Shown: one piece after another, positions 55,490-64,000 of the stretch
Layout of the letters: each line of letters begins with the position of its first letter
Position numbering within the stretch: the stretch's first letter is position 1
Assembly: GCF_030863805.1 (NCBI RefSeq)
Contig: NZ_CP132957.1
Coordinates: 682,001-746,000, forward strand
DNA from: Kineothrix sp. MB12-C1
Lineage (GTDB): Bacteria; Bacillota; Clostridia; Lachnospirales; Lachnospiraceae
Length of the DNA stretch: 64,000 nt
Direction of reading: 5' to 3'
Notes under the pieces: model-generated
What the model was told of the DNA's origin: nothing
The model's input: the letters and a program-made list of their open reading frames with translations, nothing else
Database searches by the model: none
Made by a program: the position numbers and the translations under genes

Positions 55490-57496
55490 TTATACCAGAC
55501 TCCATGAACTATCGCTTCCGGGAACAGTGTCGGTCCACCAGTTGGCACGCCATGTCTGTCCTTCATATACAACAGTATCGCCGCCTAAGTAAGCCTTGCC
55601 CGGTACATATTCATTGGAATCACTCTGAAGCTCCCATGGACCGCCCTTAGATGGAATATCTCCCTTTGTCCACCATTTACACAGATAGGTCTGACCTTCA
55701 AATACTACAGTCTGTCCGGCAGTGTACTCGGTATCGGCATTCCATGTATCACCTTCGGACGGCACATTTACCGTTACAGAGACTGCATTGCTCGTCGCTG
55801 TTGCAGTTTTGTTACCTGTAGCCGAGTCGTCTGTGTTAGTAATCACACAGTAATAATAGTTTGTACCGGCTGTATCAGTGGGAGCATCGTAGGATGCGTT
55901 TACTGCGCCGTTGATAGCGGTACCGTCGGTATTAACTTTGCTGGAAACAGTATACCACTGATAGCTGAGCGTACCCTGCGAAACATCAGCAGCTACTGAG
56001 AGAGTTGCTGCAGTACCCACATTGACCGTTTTATCAGAAGGCTGAGCGGTGATGTTCGGGACAGCGGCATCAATCAGCGGATTATCGCTGACTTCAACGG
56101 ATACCGCCTTGCTTGTTGATGTTGCAGTTTTATTACCGGTAGCCGAGTTGTCTGTGTTGGTGACAACACAGTAGTAATAGTTTATGCCGGCTGTGTCTGT
56201 GGGAGCCTCATAGGTCACGCTTGTCGCTCCGCTGATAGCGGTACCGCCGGTGTTGACCTTGTCGGGAACCGAGTACCACTGATAGCTTAGTGTACCTTTA
56301 GATACAGTAGCTCCTACTGTCAGAGTTGCCGTGTCGTTTATAGCTGCCGATTTATCTGACGGCTGTTGGTTAATAACAGGCGTTTGTGCATCTGTAATCG
56401 GAGTGGTTTGACCGTTTGCTGCCGCTATGATCGGAGCAATTGCATTAACAAAATTGTCGCCGCCGCTTTCATCCCAACCGATAGACCAAGTCATAATTCC
56501 ACGGTAAGAGGGATATTTTTCAATCAGAGCATTAAGGGCCGAAGCATAAACAGAGACATTTTGCGCACCATTGCCTGCACCGGTACGGGCAGGGACCCCG
56601 AAAGCTACCTGATCAGGCCTTAATCCTGCAAAGGTTCCTTTGTCCATAGTTACGAAGCCCGTTATAAGCATCTCGGAAAGACGGATATATCCTTCTTCAG
56701 AATAGACCTGAGAAAAAGGAGCACCGGCATTGGCTGATTCCTGAAGCCATGCGAAATCGCCGTTAAATCCGTTATAATACTGGGGATGAATATAAGTTAA
56801 GATATCGCGGCAGGCATCGAGAACAGGCAGGAAAGCACCGGAATTCCCCGCACCGATAGCGCCGCTTTGAACGTAGCAGTATTCCGGAGCGGCCGAAATT
56901 ATAAAATTAGGACCGTATGTCGTTTTTAAGTCACGCAAGATATATTCCAGATTTATAGACTGCTGTGTAACGAGGTTGCCGATTTTGTCAGTGTTCATAC
57001 AGGCAATGGAACTGCCCTCAAAGTCAACATCAAAGCCATCAAAGTCATATTCATCAATAATTGCCTTCACCCCGTTAAGGAAGATATCTCGTTGTTCAGC
57101 ATTGTCAAGGTGAACAACTCCATTTTGCCCACCGCAGGATATTACAATCTTTTTACCTTGTGCCTTCAAGGTTTGGATATCGGCTTTAAAGGCTTCTGTT
57201 TGCTGCGCTTCAGATCCGGTATAAACAGCCGAAAGATCCATGGTAAGATTTGGTGTGTAATAGTTTCCTCTTGTTTCTATAAATGAGACGTTTATAACAT
57301 CCCATCCCTGGCTTGCCTGAGCCAGCGTTTTGTTGCTTCCGCCATTTCCGCCAAGCCAATAACCTATATTGAGATGCGGTTTGAGCGGTGTGTTCGATGC
57401 GGCATTTACAGATACTTCCGATACCACCGTAGAGAAAAGCAGAATCACTGCGGCAAAAATTATTGCCGGAATACGCTTTCGGGTTAATGTGTTCAT
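55490..57496 (-). CDS. Secreted chitinase, GH18 with two Ig-like domains and two chitin-binding modules
   Basis: The 668-residue protein has a signal peptide (residues ~1-32, IIFAAVILLFSTVVSEVSVNA), a GH18 catalytic barrel (~36-360) with the active-site motif FDGFDVDFEG (Glu is the acid/base), two near-identical Ig-like repeats (~375-475 and ~480-575, marker LSYQWYTVSSKVNTDG-like) and two C-terminal CBM5/12 modules (YTAGQTVVFEGQTYLCKWW; GDTVVYEGQTWRANWW). It degrades chitin or related glycans outside the cell. AAAGGAGG is seven bases before ATG 57496. It is a single gene with its own terminator; 57497-57645 carries only AT-rich promoter-like sequence. Confidence 0.95.
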   Translation of the reverse strand: MNTLTRKRIPAIIFAAVILLFSTVVSEVSVNAASNTPLKPHLNIGYWLGGNGGSNKTLAQASQGWDVINVSFIETRGNYYTPNLTMDLSAVYTGSEAQQTEAFKADIQTLKAQGKKIVISCGGQNGVVHLDNAEQRDIFLNGVKAIIDEYDFDGFDVDFEGSSIACMNTDKIGNLVTQQSINLEYILRDLKTTYGPNFIISAAPEYCYVQSGAIGAGNSGAFLPVLDACRDILTYIHPQYYNGFNGDFAWLQESANAGAPFSQVYSEEGYIRLSEMLITGFVTMDKGTFAGLRPDQVAFGVPARTGAGNGAQNVSVYASALNALIEKYPSYRGIMTWSIGWDESGGDNFVNAIAPIIAAANGQTTPITDAQTPVINQQPSDKSAAINDTATLTVGATVSKGTLSYQWYSVPDKVNTGGTAISGATSVTYEAPTDTAGINYYYCVVTNTDNSATGNKTATSTSKAVSVEVSDNPLIDAAVPNITAQPSDKTVNVGTAATLSVAADVSQGTLSYQWYTVSSKVNTDGTAINGAVNASYDAPTDTAGTNYYYCVITNTDDSATGNKTATATSNAVSVTVNVPSEGDTWNADTEYTAGQTVVFEGQTYLCKWWTKGDIPSKGGPWELQSDSNEYVPGKAYLGGDTVVYEGQTWRANWWTDTVPGSDSSWSLV

Positions 57497-57642
57497 AAAA
57501 TTCCTCCTTTAATATTGGTAATTTTTTACCCCTTTTGGTGAATATTACCATTTATATTTTTTTACGACAACCCGCAACATAAAAAACGCACAAAAATATA
57601 CAAAAATGAACAAAAATCTATTTGGTTTTCCACCAATATAAC

Positions 57643-57682
57643 AAAAAACCTTCCGAAGACTTCAATCAATCTTGGAAGGTTT
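57643..57682 (-). terminator. Intrinsic terminator of prfA
   Basis: A 9-bp stem (AAACCTTCC with GGAAGGTTT) around a 19-base loop is followed on the minus strand by a run of six T, 11 bases after the prfA stop. Confidence 0.9.
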
Positions 57683-57692
57683 ATGTTCTATC

Positions 57693-58766
57693 TTATTGTT
57701 CATTCATTTTCACTAGTTTCGCCGTCTGATCGGCTGCAATGAGGCTATCCAACAATTCATCAATATCCCCATCCATAATGCTATCGAGCTTATATAAAGT
57801 CAGCTTAATTCTATGATCGGTCACTCTGCCCTGGGGAAAGTTATAAGTTCTGATTTTCTCAGAGCGGTCTCCGGTACCAATCTGGCTTCTTCTGAGTTCA
57901 GCCTCTGCATTATGCTGCTTTTGCTGTTCGATATCATATAATTTAGCACGAAGGAGGGCAAATGCCTTTGCTTTATTTTGAAGCTGTGACTTCTCCGTCT
58001 GGCTATATACAATAATTCCTGTAGGATAATGTGTTAAACGAACGGCTGAGTCTGTCGTATTGACGCACTGTCCTCCGTTTCCGGAAGCGCGCATAACGTC
58101 GATACGGATATCTTTATCATCGATAACTACATCCACATCCTCTACCTCCGGCATAACTGCCACGGTTATGGTAGAAGTATGAATTCTGCCCCCGGACTCT
58201 GTTTCGGGAACACGCTGTACACGATGTACACCACTTTCATATTTCAGCTTGGAATATGCATTGTTTCCCGATATCATGAAGTTCACTTCCTTCATACCGC
58301 CGATACCGATTTCATCCACGTTCATCGTCTCCACTTTCCAGCGCTGACGCTCCGCATAGTGTACATACAGACGATACATCTGTGCCGCAAATAACGCGGC
58401 TTCATCTCCGCCGGCACCTGCTCTGATTTCCACGATAACATTTTTATCATCATTAGGGTCCTTAGGAAGGAGAAGAATCTTCAATCTTTCTTCCAATTCT
58501 TCCACGCTCTTTTTCGAGGAGTTCAGCTCCTCTTTCAGCATATCCCGCATATCTTCATCAGATTCTTCTTCCAACATAGACAGACTGTCTTCAATCGCCT
58601 GCTTACTCTTTTTATATTCCCGATAGGCTTCCACAAGGGGAGTCAAATCGCTCTGTTCCTTCATCAGCGCACGAAAACGCTCCTGATTACTCGTTACGTT
58701 AGGCTCACCGAGTTCTCCCATAATTTCCTCGAACCGAATGAGTAAATCTTCTAACCTATCAAACAT
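57693..58766 (-). CDS. prfA: Peptide chain release factor 1
   Basis: RF1 ends translation at UAA and UAG. The 357-residue protein has the catalytic GGQ ([18 protein letters not shown]) and the stop-codon-reading region with the P-x-T equivalent ([15 protein letters not shown]). GGQ is methylated by PrmC, encoded 74 bases upstream in the same operon. A shift to CVN after GGQ, in place of the usual HVN, is a small variation seen in this lineage. Confidence 0.97.
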   Translation of the reverse strand: MFDRLEDLLIRFEEIMGELGEPNVTSNQERFRALMKEQSDLTPLVEAYREYKKSKQAIEDSLSMLEEESDEDMRDMLKEELNSSKKSVEELEERLKILLLPKDPNDDKNVIVEIRAGAGGDEAALFAAQMYRLYVHYAERQRWKVETMNVDEIGIGGMKEVNFMISGNNAYSKLKYESGVHRVQRVPETESGGRIHTSTITVAVMPEVEDVDVVIDDKDIRIDVMRASGNGGQCVNTTDSAVRLTHYPTGIIVYSQTEKSQLQNKAKAFALLRAKLYDIEQQKQHNAEAELRRSQIGTGDRSEKIRTYNFPQGRVTDHRIKLTLYKLDSIMDGDIDELLDSLIAADQTAKLVKMNEQ

Positions 58767-58840
58767 CTTTACACCTTTCTATCACTTCTGCGGGCTCTCT
58801 TATTTTCTGCCGCTTTTCCCATTTTCAAAGTTACCGCTCC

Positions 58841-59674
58841 TTAGCTTATATATCCGTATACTACCCGGTCAAGCCCTGCGAAATCCTTTACAACTGTCAC
58901 TCCAAGATAACCGGCATTCTCCATCCGCTGCATAACGGCACTCGCCTGATCATGCCCGATTTCAAAGAAAAGATAACCGCCGCCATTTAGATGCTTCGGC
59001 GCCTCCTGAATGATTCTATCATAAAAGAAAAGCCCATTTCCCTTACCGTCAAGTGCACCTATCGGTTCGTATTTCCTTACCTCTTCCATTAAACCCGGAA
59101 TAACTTCCGTCGGAATATAAGGAGGATTGGATACGATTAAATCAAATTGACCCTCTACTGATGCAAACAAATCACTTATAATAAAAGCAGAATCATTAAT
59201 CTGCAATTTTTCTGCATTTCTTCTTGCCGTTTCCACCGCTTCTTGCGAGATATCCACTCCCAAGCCTACACAATCATTGGAGTAATGAAGCAAGCTTAAG
59301 AGAATGCATCCCGATCCTGTACACATGTCGAGTACGTGCATCCCATCATGCAGATGAATCATCGCCTCTTCTACCAGAACCTCCGTATCCTGCCTCGGAA
59401 TGAGAACATGGGGATTCACCTCGAACGTAAGCCCCATGAATTCCTGCTCTCCGGTGATGTGCTGCAATGGCTCGCGCGTTTTCCTCCGCTCGATACAATT
59501 AATATAAGCTTCCTTGCACTCTTCTGCTACTTCCTTTTCTCCATGGACCAGCAAATCGTGCCTGCTCGTATGGCAGATAAACTCAAGAAGCAAACGGGCA
59601 TCCAAATCCGCCTCAGCAATTCCCACTTCTTTCAGTGCCGAAGTGCCGAAATTATATAATTCTTTATATTTCAT
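58841..59674 (-). CDS. prmC: Release factor glutamine methyltransferase PrmC
   Basis: From ATG 59674 (MKYKELYNFGTSALKE) the product has 277 residues. The N-terminal helical domain binds the release factor. The SAM domain has VLDMCTGSGCILLSLLH and the catalytic NPPYIP. It methylates the GGQ glutamine of RF1 and RF2, and lies directly before prfA, as is usual in Firmicutes. A GTG at 59689 gives a five-residue longer form. Confidence 0.95.
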   Translation of the reverse strand: MKYKELYNFGTSALKEVGIAEADLDARLLLEFICHTSRHDLLVHGEKEVAEECKEAYINCIERRKTREPLQHITGEQEFMGLTFEVNPHVLIPRQDTEVLVEEAMIHLHDGMHVLDMCTGSGCILLSLLHYSNDCVGLGVDISQEAVETARRNAEKLQINDSAFIISDLFASVEGQFDLIVSNPPYIPTEVIPGLMEEVRKYEPIGALDGKGNGLFFYDRIIQEAPKHLNGGGYLFFEIGHDQASAVMQRMENAGYLGVTVVKDFAGLDRVVYGYIS

Positions 59675-59698
59675 CACTTTACCATTCACCTTGTCAGG

Positions 59699-60700
59699 CT
59701 ATTCCGCGTCATCCTCATCTTCATGCCCATCTTTTAACCAAGATTCATCCACTTCATAGCCAAATGTATCCTTCAGATATGCTTTCCAATCAAAAATTGC
59801 GTCCACCGATGCAATGGCAACTTCTACCATAGACTCATCCGGTTCCTTCGTCGTAAGACGCTGCAACCACATTCCCGGCAAAGAAAGTATTTGAACTATT
59901 ATATTATCACTTCTTCCCGCTAAGCGAATTAACTCATAGGAGATGCCTGCAATTACAGGAATTAACAAAATACGAATTAATACACGGAGCAAGGGAGTTT
60001 CCACTCTGATAAAAAAGAATACGATAATACTTACAAAAATAACAAAGAATAGAAAGCTGGTTCCGCATCTTTTATGAAGTCTGGAACTTCTCATTACATT
60101 ATGCACAGTAAGAGGGCGCCCTTTTTCAATACAATTAATACATTTATGTTCAGCACCATGATATTGATACAGTCTCTTAATATCCTTCATCATCGTAATG
60201 GCTACAATGTAACCGATAAAGATGAGAATACGCATAATACCTTCGATAATTGCCATAACAGATGCATTTCTTATATATCCTTCGAACAACGACGCAATAT
60301 AATAAGGAAGCACCATAAAAATAGCAATAGCTAATACGATGGAGAGCAAAGTAACCATTCCCAGCATAATGCTTTCTGCCCTATCCTTGAACACTCTTTG
60401 AAATACCTTATCCGTTGCCGTCTCCTTAGCTTCCTCATCTTCATAGAAGGCCACGGAATGATTGAGTGTTTTCATTCCTAATATCATGGAATCTAAGAAG
60501 TTAAAAATACCACGGATAAACGGTATCTCCTTTAACTTACTTCCATGAAGAACTCCCTGATATACATCGACCTCTATATCGATTTCACCATCAGGCTTGC
60601 GAACAGCAATCGCATACTGTTCTTTATTTTTCATCATAACGCCTTCCAGCACTGCCTGCCCGCCTACGCCGGAATAACGAGAGCATTTACTCTTTTTCAT
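59699..60700 (-). CDS. DUF1385 family membrane protein (YqhQ-like)
   Basis: The 333-residue protein has the family signature GGQAVLEGVMMKNKEQYAIA near the start, a soluble N-terminal part, and four probable membrane helices (~115-145, ~150-180, ~215-240, ~240-265). The region YQYHGAEHKCINCIEKGRP has the conserved His/Cys pattern. Function unknown; it is conserved next to rpmE and prmC in Clostridia. The stop is just before the prmC start. Confidence 0.92.
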   Translation of the reverse strand: MKKSKCSRYSGVGGQAVLEGVMMKNKEQYAIAVRKPDGEIDIEVDVYQGVLHGSKLKEIPFIRGIFNFLDSMILGMKTLNHSVAFYEDEEAKETATDKVFQRVFKDRAESIMLGMVTLLSIVLAIAIFMVLPYYIASLFEGYIRNASVMAIIEGIMRILIFIGYIVAITMMKDIKRLYQYHGAEHKCINCIEKGRPLTVHNVMRSSRLHKRCGTSFLFFVIFVSIIVFFFIRVETPLLRVLIRILLIPVIAGISYELIRLAGRSDNIIVQILSLPGMWLQRLTTKEPDESMVEVAIASVDAIFDWKAYLKDTFGYEVDESWLKDGHEDEDDAE

Positions 60701-60821
60701 AGATTAACCTCATATTCATAACTTCCGCAATAATTTGAAATCACAGTTACCATGTTACTGTTCACTCCGTGACCGGCAACAATACAATAATTATAACATA
60801 TAAATACTTATGTATTTAAAT

Positions 60822-60849
60822 AAGGTTGAGATATCGATACCTCAACCTT
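60822..60849 (-). terminator. Hairpin after rpmE
   Basis: AAGGTTGAG pairs with CTCAACCTT around a 10-base loop, 29 bases after the rpmE stop. The T tract on the minus strand is weak (TTATTT), so rpmE transcription may partly continue into DUF1385-prmC-prfA. Confidence 0.6.
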
Positions 60850-60877
60850 TTTCAACACATAACTATTTACGGAAAAA

Positions 60878-61084
60878 TTATTTGCTTTCGACACCGTATT
60901 TCTTGTTGAACTTATCAATACGTCCATCAGCTCTTACAGATTTCTGCTGACCTGTGTAGAACGAATGACATTTCGAGCAAACTTCAACGTGAATCTCGGA
61001 TTTCGTTGAACCGGTTACAAACGCATTGCCGCAGTTACAAGTTACATTCGCCTGATAATAATTAGGATGGATTCCTTCTTTCAT
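60878..61084 (-). CDS. rpmE: 50S ribosomal protein L31 (zinc form)
   Basis: From ATG 61084, with GAGAGGTG seven bases upstream, it has 68 residues ([19 protein letters not shown]). The Cys pairs (CNC and CSKC, four ligands in all) identify the zinc-binding form. A GTG at 61093 in frame is less likely. Its promoter and a short folded leader lie upstream. Confidence 0.97.
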   Translation of the reverse strand: MKEGIHPNYYQANVTCNCGNAFVTGSTKSEIHVEVCSKCHSFYTGQQKSVRADGRIDKFNKKYGVESK

Positions 61085-61094
61085 CTTTTTCACC

Positions 61095-61172
61095 TCTCTA
61101 TAATAAAGTCAATTTGTTCTCATCCGCTCGCTTGTTAAGCCTTCGCTGTAGTTTTACCCAAACAGCTTTTTT
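61095..61172 (-). promoter_or_regulatory. Folded leader of rpmE (possible L31 autoregulatory leader)
   Basis: The ~80-base leader contains a hairpin GCUGU/ACAGC and a second GCUU/AAGC, before the ribosome site. L31 genes in Firmicutes are known to have autoregulatory leaders; whether this matches that motif cannot be judged by eye. Confidence 0.35.
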
Positions 61173-61201
61173 ATTGTATCATAGCTTATCTTCCCTTGCA
61201 A
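61173..61201 (-). promoter_or_regulatory. Promoter of rpmE
   Basis: TTGCAA (61201-61196) and TACAAT (61178-61173) are separated by 17 bases on the minus strand, ending 34 bases after the rho stop. Confidence 0.65.
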
Positions 61202-61232
61202 GTATTTTTTCTTAAAACTCTCATCCACTTTC

Positions 61233-62654
61233 TTAGAAAAATTTGATTTTTTTCACCATTTGAACGAATTCCGCATTATTTTTCGTCTTTGAGAACATAT
61301 CCAGAATCTTGTCCACAGCTTCTTCTGTCTTAAGTCCATTCAGCGCCTTGCGCATAATACCGATCGCTTCCTGCTCTTCCACCGATAAAAGCAAGTCTTC
61401 ACGCCTTGTTCCTGACTTGGGAATATCAATCGCCGGGAACACTCTGCGCTCTGAAAGCTTGCGGTCAAGCACCATCTCCATATTACCGGTACCCTTGAAT
61501 TCCTCATATACTACATCGTCCATCTTGCTTCCCGTATCCACAAGTGCCGTAGCGAGAATTGTCAAACTACCGCCGCCTCTCATATTTCTCGCGGCACCGA
61601 AGAAGCGCTTCGGCATGTATAAAGCTGCCGGATCAAGACCGCCGGAAAGCGTTCTTCCGCTCGGGGGAACCGTAAGGTTATAAGCCCTTGTCAAGCGAGT
61701 AATGCTATCCAACAATATCATAACGTCTTTTTTATGTTCCACGAGGCGTTTCGCCCTTTCGATGACCATTTCAGAAACTCTTTTATGGTGTTCCGGCATT
61801 TCATCAAAGGTGGAATAAATCACTTCCACATTCGGTCCCTCTATCGCTTCCTTAATATCGGTCACTTCTTCCGGACGTTCATCGATCAGAAGAATAATAA
61901 GATGAATATCAGGGGAGTTCTTCTTCACCGATTTCGCGACTTCCTTTAATAAGGTTGTCTTTCCCGCTTTCGGAGGAGATACGATCATACCTCTTTGCCC
62001 CTTGCCTACCGGACTCATCAAATCCATAACGCGCATCGCTACTGAAGCTCCCGGAGTCTCAAGGCGCATTCTTTCATCCGGGAAAATAGGGGTCATATCC
62101 TCGAAATTGCATCTGCGCGCCGCCACCTCAGGATGATAACCATTAATACTTTTTACATATAATAAAGCGCTGAACTTCTCGCTTTGCGACTTAACTCTCG
62201 TATTGCCTTCCAGGATATCTCCGGTCTTTAAATTAAAACGTCTGATCTGACTGGGCGCAACATAAACATCATTCTCTCCCGGAAGATAGTTCTCACAGCG
62301 AATAAAACCATAACCATCCGGCATCACTTCCAGAATACCATGTGCCATAATGCCGCTATCCAAATCGGAAGGGAACTTCTCATCCTCAGACCGTCCTGCT
62401 GCCTGTCGATTATTTTCTAAAGCAGGTCTATTATCTTCCTGTGCTTTCGGAGCACTTACCTGACGATTGTCCGCATTCTTTTCTGCCTTTTCACTTCCTT
62501 TGGCTTCTAATGCAACAGTTTTCTCTTTTTCATCCTCTAAAAGCATCGCTTCCACCAGCTCCGCTTTTTTCATAGTAGAAGCACCTTTAATTTTCCTTGT
62601 TTTAGCAATTTCTTTTAAGTCAACAAGTGCCAACGATTCATATTTCTCTCTCAT
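61233..62654 (-). CDS. rho: Transcription termination factor Rho
   Basis: The 473-residue RNA helicase has an N-terminal Rho_N helical domain (~1-45; LVDLKEIAKTRKIKGASTMK), a low-complexity Lys/Glu/Asn-rich insert (~46-100), the cold-shock RNA-binding domain (GYGFIRCENYLPGENDVYV), Walker A (PPKAGKTTLLKEVA), Walker B (VMILLDSITRL) and the R and Q loops. The insert is common in Clostridia and may change RNA choice or condensate formation. GGAGGAG precedes ATG 62654 and the leader is highly folded. Confidence 0.97.
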   Translation of the reverse strand: MREKYESLALVDLKEIAKTRKIKGASTMKKAELVEAMLLEDEKEKTVALEAKGSEKAEKNADNRQVSAPKAQEDNRPALENNRQAAGRSEDEKFPSDLDSGIMAHGILEVMPDGYGFIRCENYLPGENDVYVAPSQIRRFNLKTGDILEGNTRVKSQSEKFSALLYVKSINGYHPEVAARRCNFEDMTPIFPDERMRLETPGASVAMRVMDLMSPVGKGQRGMIVSPPKAGKTTLLKEVAKSVKKNSPDIHLIILLIDERPEEVTDIKEAIEGPNVEVIYSTFDEMPEHHKRVSEMVIERAKRLVEHKKDVMILLDSITRLTRAYNLTVPPSGRTLSGGLDPAALYMPKRFFGAARNMRGGGSLTILATALVDTGSKMDDVVYEEFKGTGNMEMVLDRKLSERRVFPAIDIPKSGTRREDLLLSVEEQEAIGIMRKALNGLKTEEAVDKILDMFSKTKNNAEFVQMVKKIKFF

Positions 62655-62696
62655 AAACTCCTCCGCTTTGAGTTATATTGCCATACAACAACTTAT

Positions 62697-62785
62697 ATGA
62701 AAATCCATTAAAATCACCTTCGGTGATGGGACTTTCACTTATCTTTCCACGCATTCTTACGGTCAGCGCGGTAAATGCGCAGACC
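62697..62785 (-). promoter_or_regulatory. Structured 5' leader of rho
   Basis: On the minus strand two separate folds are visible before the ribosome site. One is GUGAAAGUCC (62738-62729) paired with GGAUUUUCAU (62706-62697), enclosing AUCACC/GGUGAU. The other is CGCAU/AUGCG plus UUAC/GUAA (62750-62779), followed by possible GGUC/GACC pairing. No match to a known riboswitch was recognised. Confidence 0.5.
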
Positions 62786-62915
62786 TGCTGAATAATTACA
62801 ATTTATCATAAAATAAAAGTCTTATAACTTTTCTTGCATATCTCTTAAATTGTGTATTTTATCTTGGGGGGTATTGCTGATATGTTAACTGATTTGATGA
62901 TAAACGCTATCTGTT

Positions 62916-62944
62916 TTAACATTATACAACAGCTTTTGTAAAAT
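62916..62944 (+). promoter_or_regulatory. Probable promoter of the malic enzyme gene
   Basis: TTAACA (62916-62921) and TAAAAT (62939-62944) are 17 bases apart, about 130 bases before the start. The stretch 62786-63072 holds this promoter and the divergent rho promoter region and no gene. Confidence 0.6.
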
Positions 62945-63072
62945 AGAAAGCCTTTTTTTCATTGTTACTGTTCACACAGAAACTTTTCATTTCCTTATCT
63001 TGCAGACTCCACGCAAATATTATATGATTACTTCAATAGAATACACAAAATCAAAAACCAAAGTGAGGATAT

Positions 63073-64000
63073 ATGATGAATACAAGCGAAAAGGCATTAG
63101 AACTCCACAAGCAATGGAATGGGAAGTTAGAGATTGTTTCCAAGTCTCCCGTAAAATCACGCGAGGCGCTCTCTCTCGCCTATACCCCGGGCGTTGCAGA
63201 ACCTTGTAAGGTCATCGCCGATGATAAAGAAGCTTCCTATATATATACGATGAAAGCGAATACAGTGGCTGTCATATCCGACGGCAGCGCAGTGCTTGGT
63301 CTCGGTAATATCGGCCCCTATGCCGCTATGCCTGTTATGGAAGGAAAAGCGGTACTCTTCAAGGAATTCGGCGGAGTCAACGCAATTCCTATTTGCCTGG
63401 ACACTCAAGATACGGAAGAACTCATCAAGACTATCACTTATCTCGCTCCCGGCTTCGGCGGCATCAATCTGGAGGATATCAGCGCACCACGGTGCTTTGA
63501 AATCGAAGAACGCCTGAAAGAAATATTGGATATTCCCGTATTCCATGACGATCAGCACGGTACGGCAATCGTTGTGTTAGCCGGTATCATCAATGCGCTA
63601 AAGGTGACAGGTAAGACGAAGGAAGAATGCAAAGTGGTCGTAAACGGTGCCGGAAGTGCAGGTATCGCCATTACGAAATTACTTCTCACCTACGGTTTTC
63701 CCAATATTACTTTGTGCGATCGAGTAGGAATTATCTCTGCTAAGACAGAAGGCCTTAACTGGATGCAGGAGAAAATGGCCGAAGTTACCAACCTTAACGG
63801 AGAAACCGGAACCCTCGCTGACGCACTAAAAGGTGCTGATATTTTTGTCGGCGTATCCGCTCCCGGTATCGTAACAAAAGAAATGGTCGCTTCCATGAAC
63901 AGCAATTCCATTCTTTTTGCTATGGCAAATCCCGTTCCCGAAATTATGCCGGACTTGGCAAAAGAGGCCGGAGCCATGGTCGTTGGAACCGGACGCAGCG
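63073..64000 (+). CDS. Malic enzyme (NAD(P)-dependent malate dehydrogenase, decarboxylating), 3' end beyond window
   Basis: About 309 residues are seen. The N-terminal malic domain has the conserved YTPGVAEPC and [22 protein letters not shown], and [17 protein letters not shown] with metal ligands. DDQHGTAIV follows, then the NAD domain (GAGSAGIAI). It converts malate to pyruvate and CO2 with reduction of NAD(P)+, in step with ppdK in the PEP-pyruvate-malate node. GAGG lies before ATG 63073 (63076 is also possible). Confidence 0.95.
   Translation, partial: MMNTSEKALELHKQWNGKLEIVSKSPVKSREALSLAYTPGVAEPCKVIADDKEASYIYTMKANTVAVISDGSAVLGLGNIGPYAAMPVMEGKAVLFKEFGGVNAIPICLDTQDTEELIKTITYLAPGFGGINLEDISAPRCFEIEERLKEILDIPVFHDDQHGTAIVVLAGIINALKVTGKTKEECKVVVNGAGSAGIAITKLLLTYGFPNITLCDRVGIISAKTEGLNWMQEKMAEVTNLNGETGTLADALKGADIFVGVSAPGIVTKEMVASMNSNSILFAMANPVPEIMPDLAKEAGAMVVGTGRS

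Noticed and set aside
1-64000. tRNA, rRNA, T-box or purine riboswitch in the intergenic regions
   Set aside because: All intergenic stretches were read on both strands; no cloverleaf, no T-box GGTGG motif with specifier layout, and no purine aptamer core was found.

Overview
The window is a chromosomal segment from a low-GC Gram-positive anaerobe, most likely a member of the Lachnospiraceae (Clostridia). This rests on the gene order rho-rpmE-DUF1385-prmC-prfA, pyruvate phosphate dikinase, an NADPH-type glutamate synthase beside CTP synthase, both type I and type III glutamine synthetase, an ANTAR antiterminator next to glnA, strong AGGAGG ribosome sites, and flavin/iron-sulfur redox proteins. 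Most genes lie on the minus strand. No rRNA, tRNA or CRISPR array is visible.

1-6.7 kb is an accessory carbohydrate region that has been duplicated and is decaying. It holds the start of a solute-binding lipoprotein, a broken AraC regulator copy, a frameshifted chemotaxis receptor sitting inside that copy, an SGNH hydrolase, an intact AraC regulator, and an 85-base remnant of a second hydrolase copy. Both divergent promoter regions keep the same AraC-type direct repeats. 6.7-17.5 kb carries ppdK, an operon of hypA, a 912-residue Fe-S flavoprotein and hypB, a large palindromic mobile-like repeat, a membrane protein with a divergent GntR regulator, a flavodoxin and a ferredoxin-type aldo/keto reductase. 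17.5-30.5 kb holds three 78-bp tandem repeats, a MerR-controlled ABC exporter, aroE, a LacI-controlled fructoside uptake and GH32 operon with helically phased operator copies, and a DeoR-controlled oxidoreductase operon.

30.7-34.3 kb contains an XRE regulator with a small membrane protein, a two-component pair damaged by a deletion across the gene junction, and a membrane-anchored alpha/beta hydrolase. 34.3-47.8 kb is a nitrogen and glutamine hub: glnA-nitR, pyrG-gltB-gltD, and divergently glnN-purF. The 300 bases between pyrG and glnN contain two back-to-back promoter-hairpin-terminator leaders with the same design. In each, a six-base loop (AAAGGC or AAUGGC) overlaps the 5' arm of an intrinsic terminator. 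This matches half of the known ANTAR-responsive RNA motif and is the most interesting regulatory signal found here.

47.9-48.9 kb is a graveyard of three genes with internal deletions (VOC, MerR, GNAT). 49-57.5 kb carries a methyltransferase, a Fic protein, a subtilisin-like protease, two acetyltransferases with an epimerase, and a secreted modular chitinase. 57.7-64 kb is the conserved core block prfA-prmC-DUF1385-rpmE-rho (rho with a structured leader), ending in a malic enzyme cut by the window edge.
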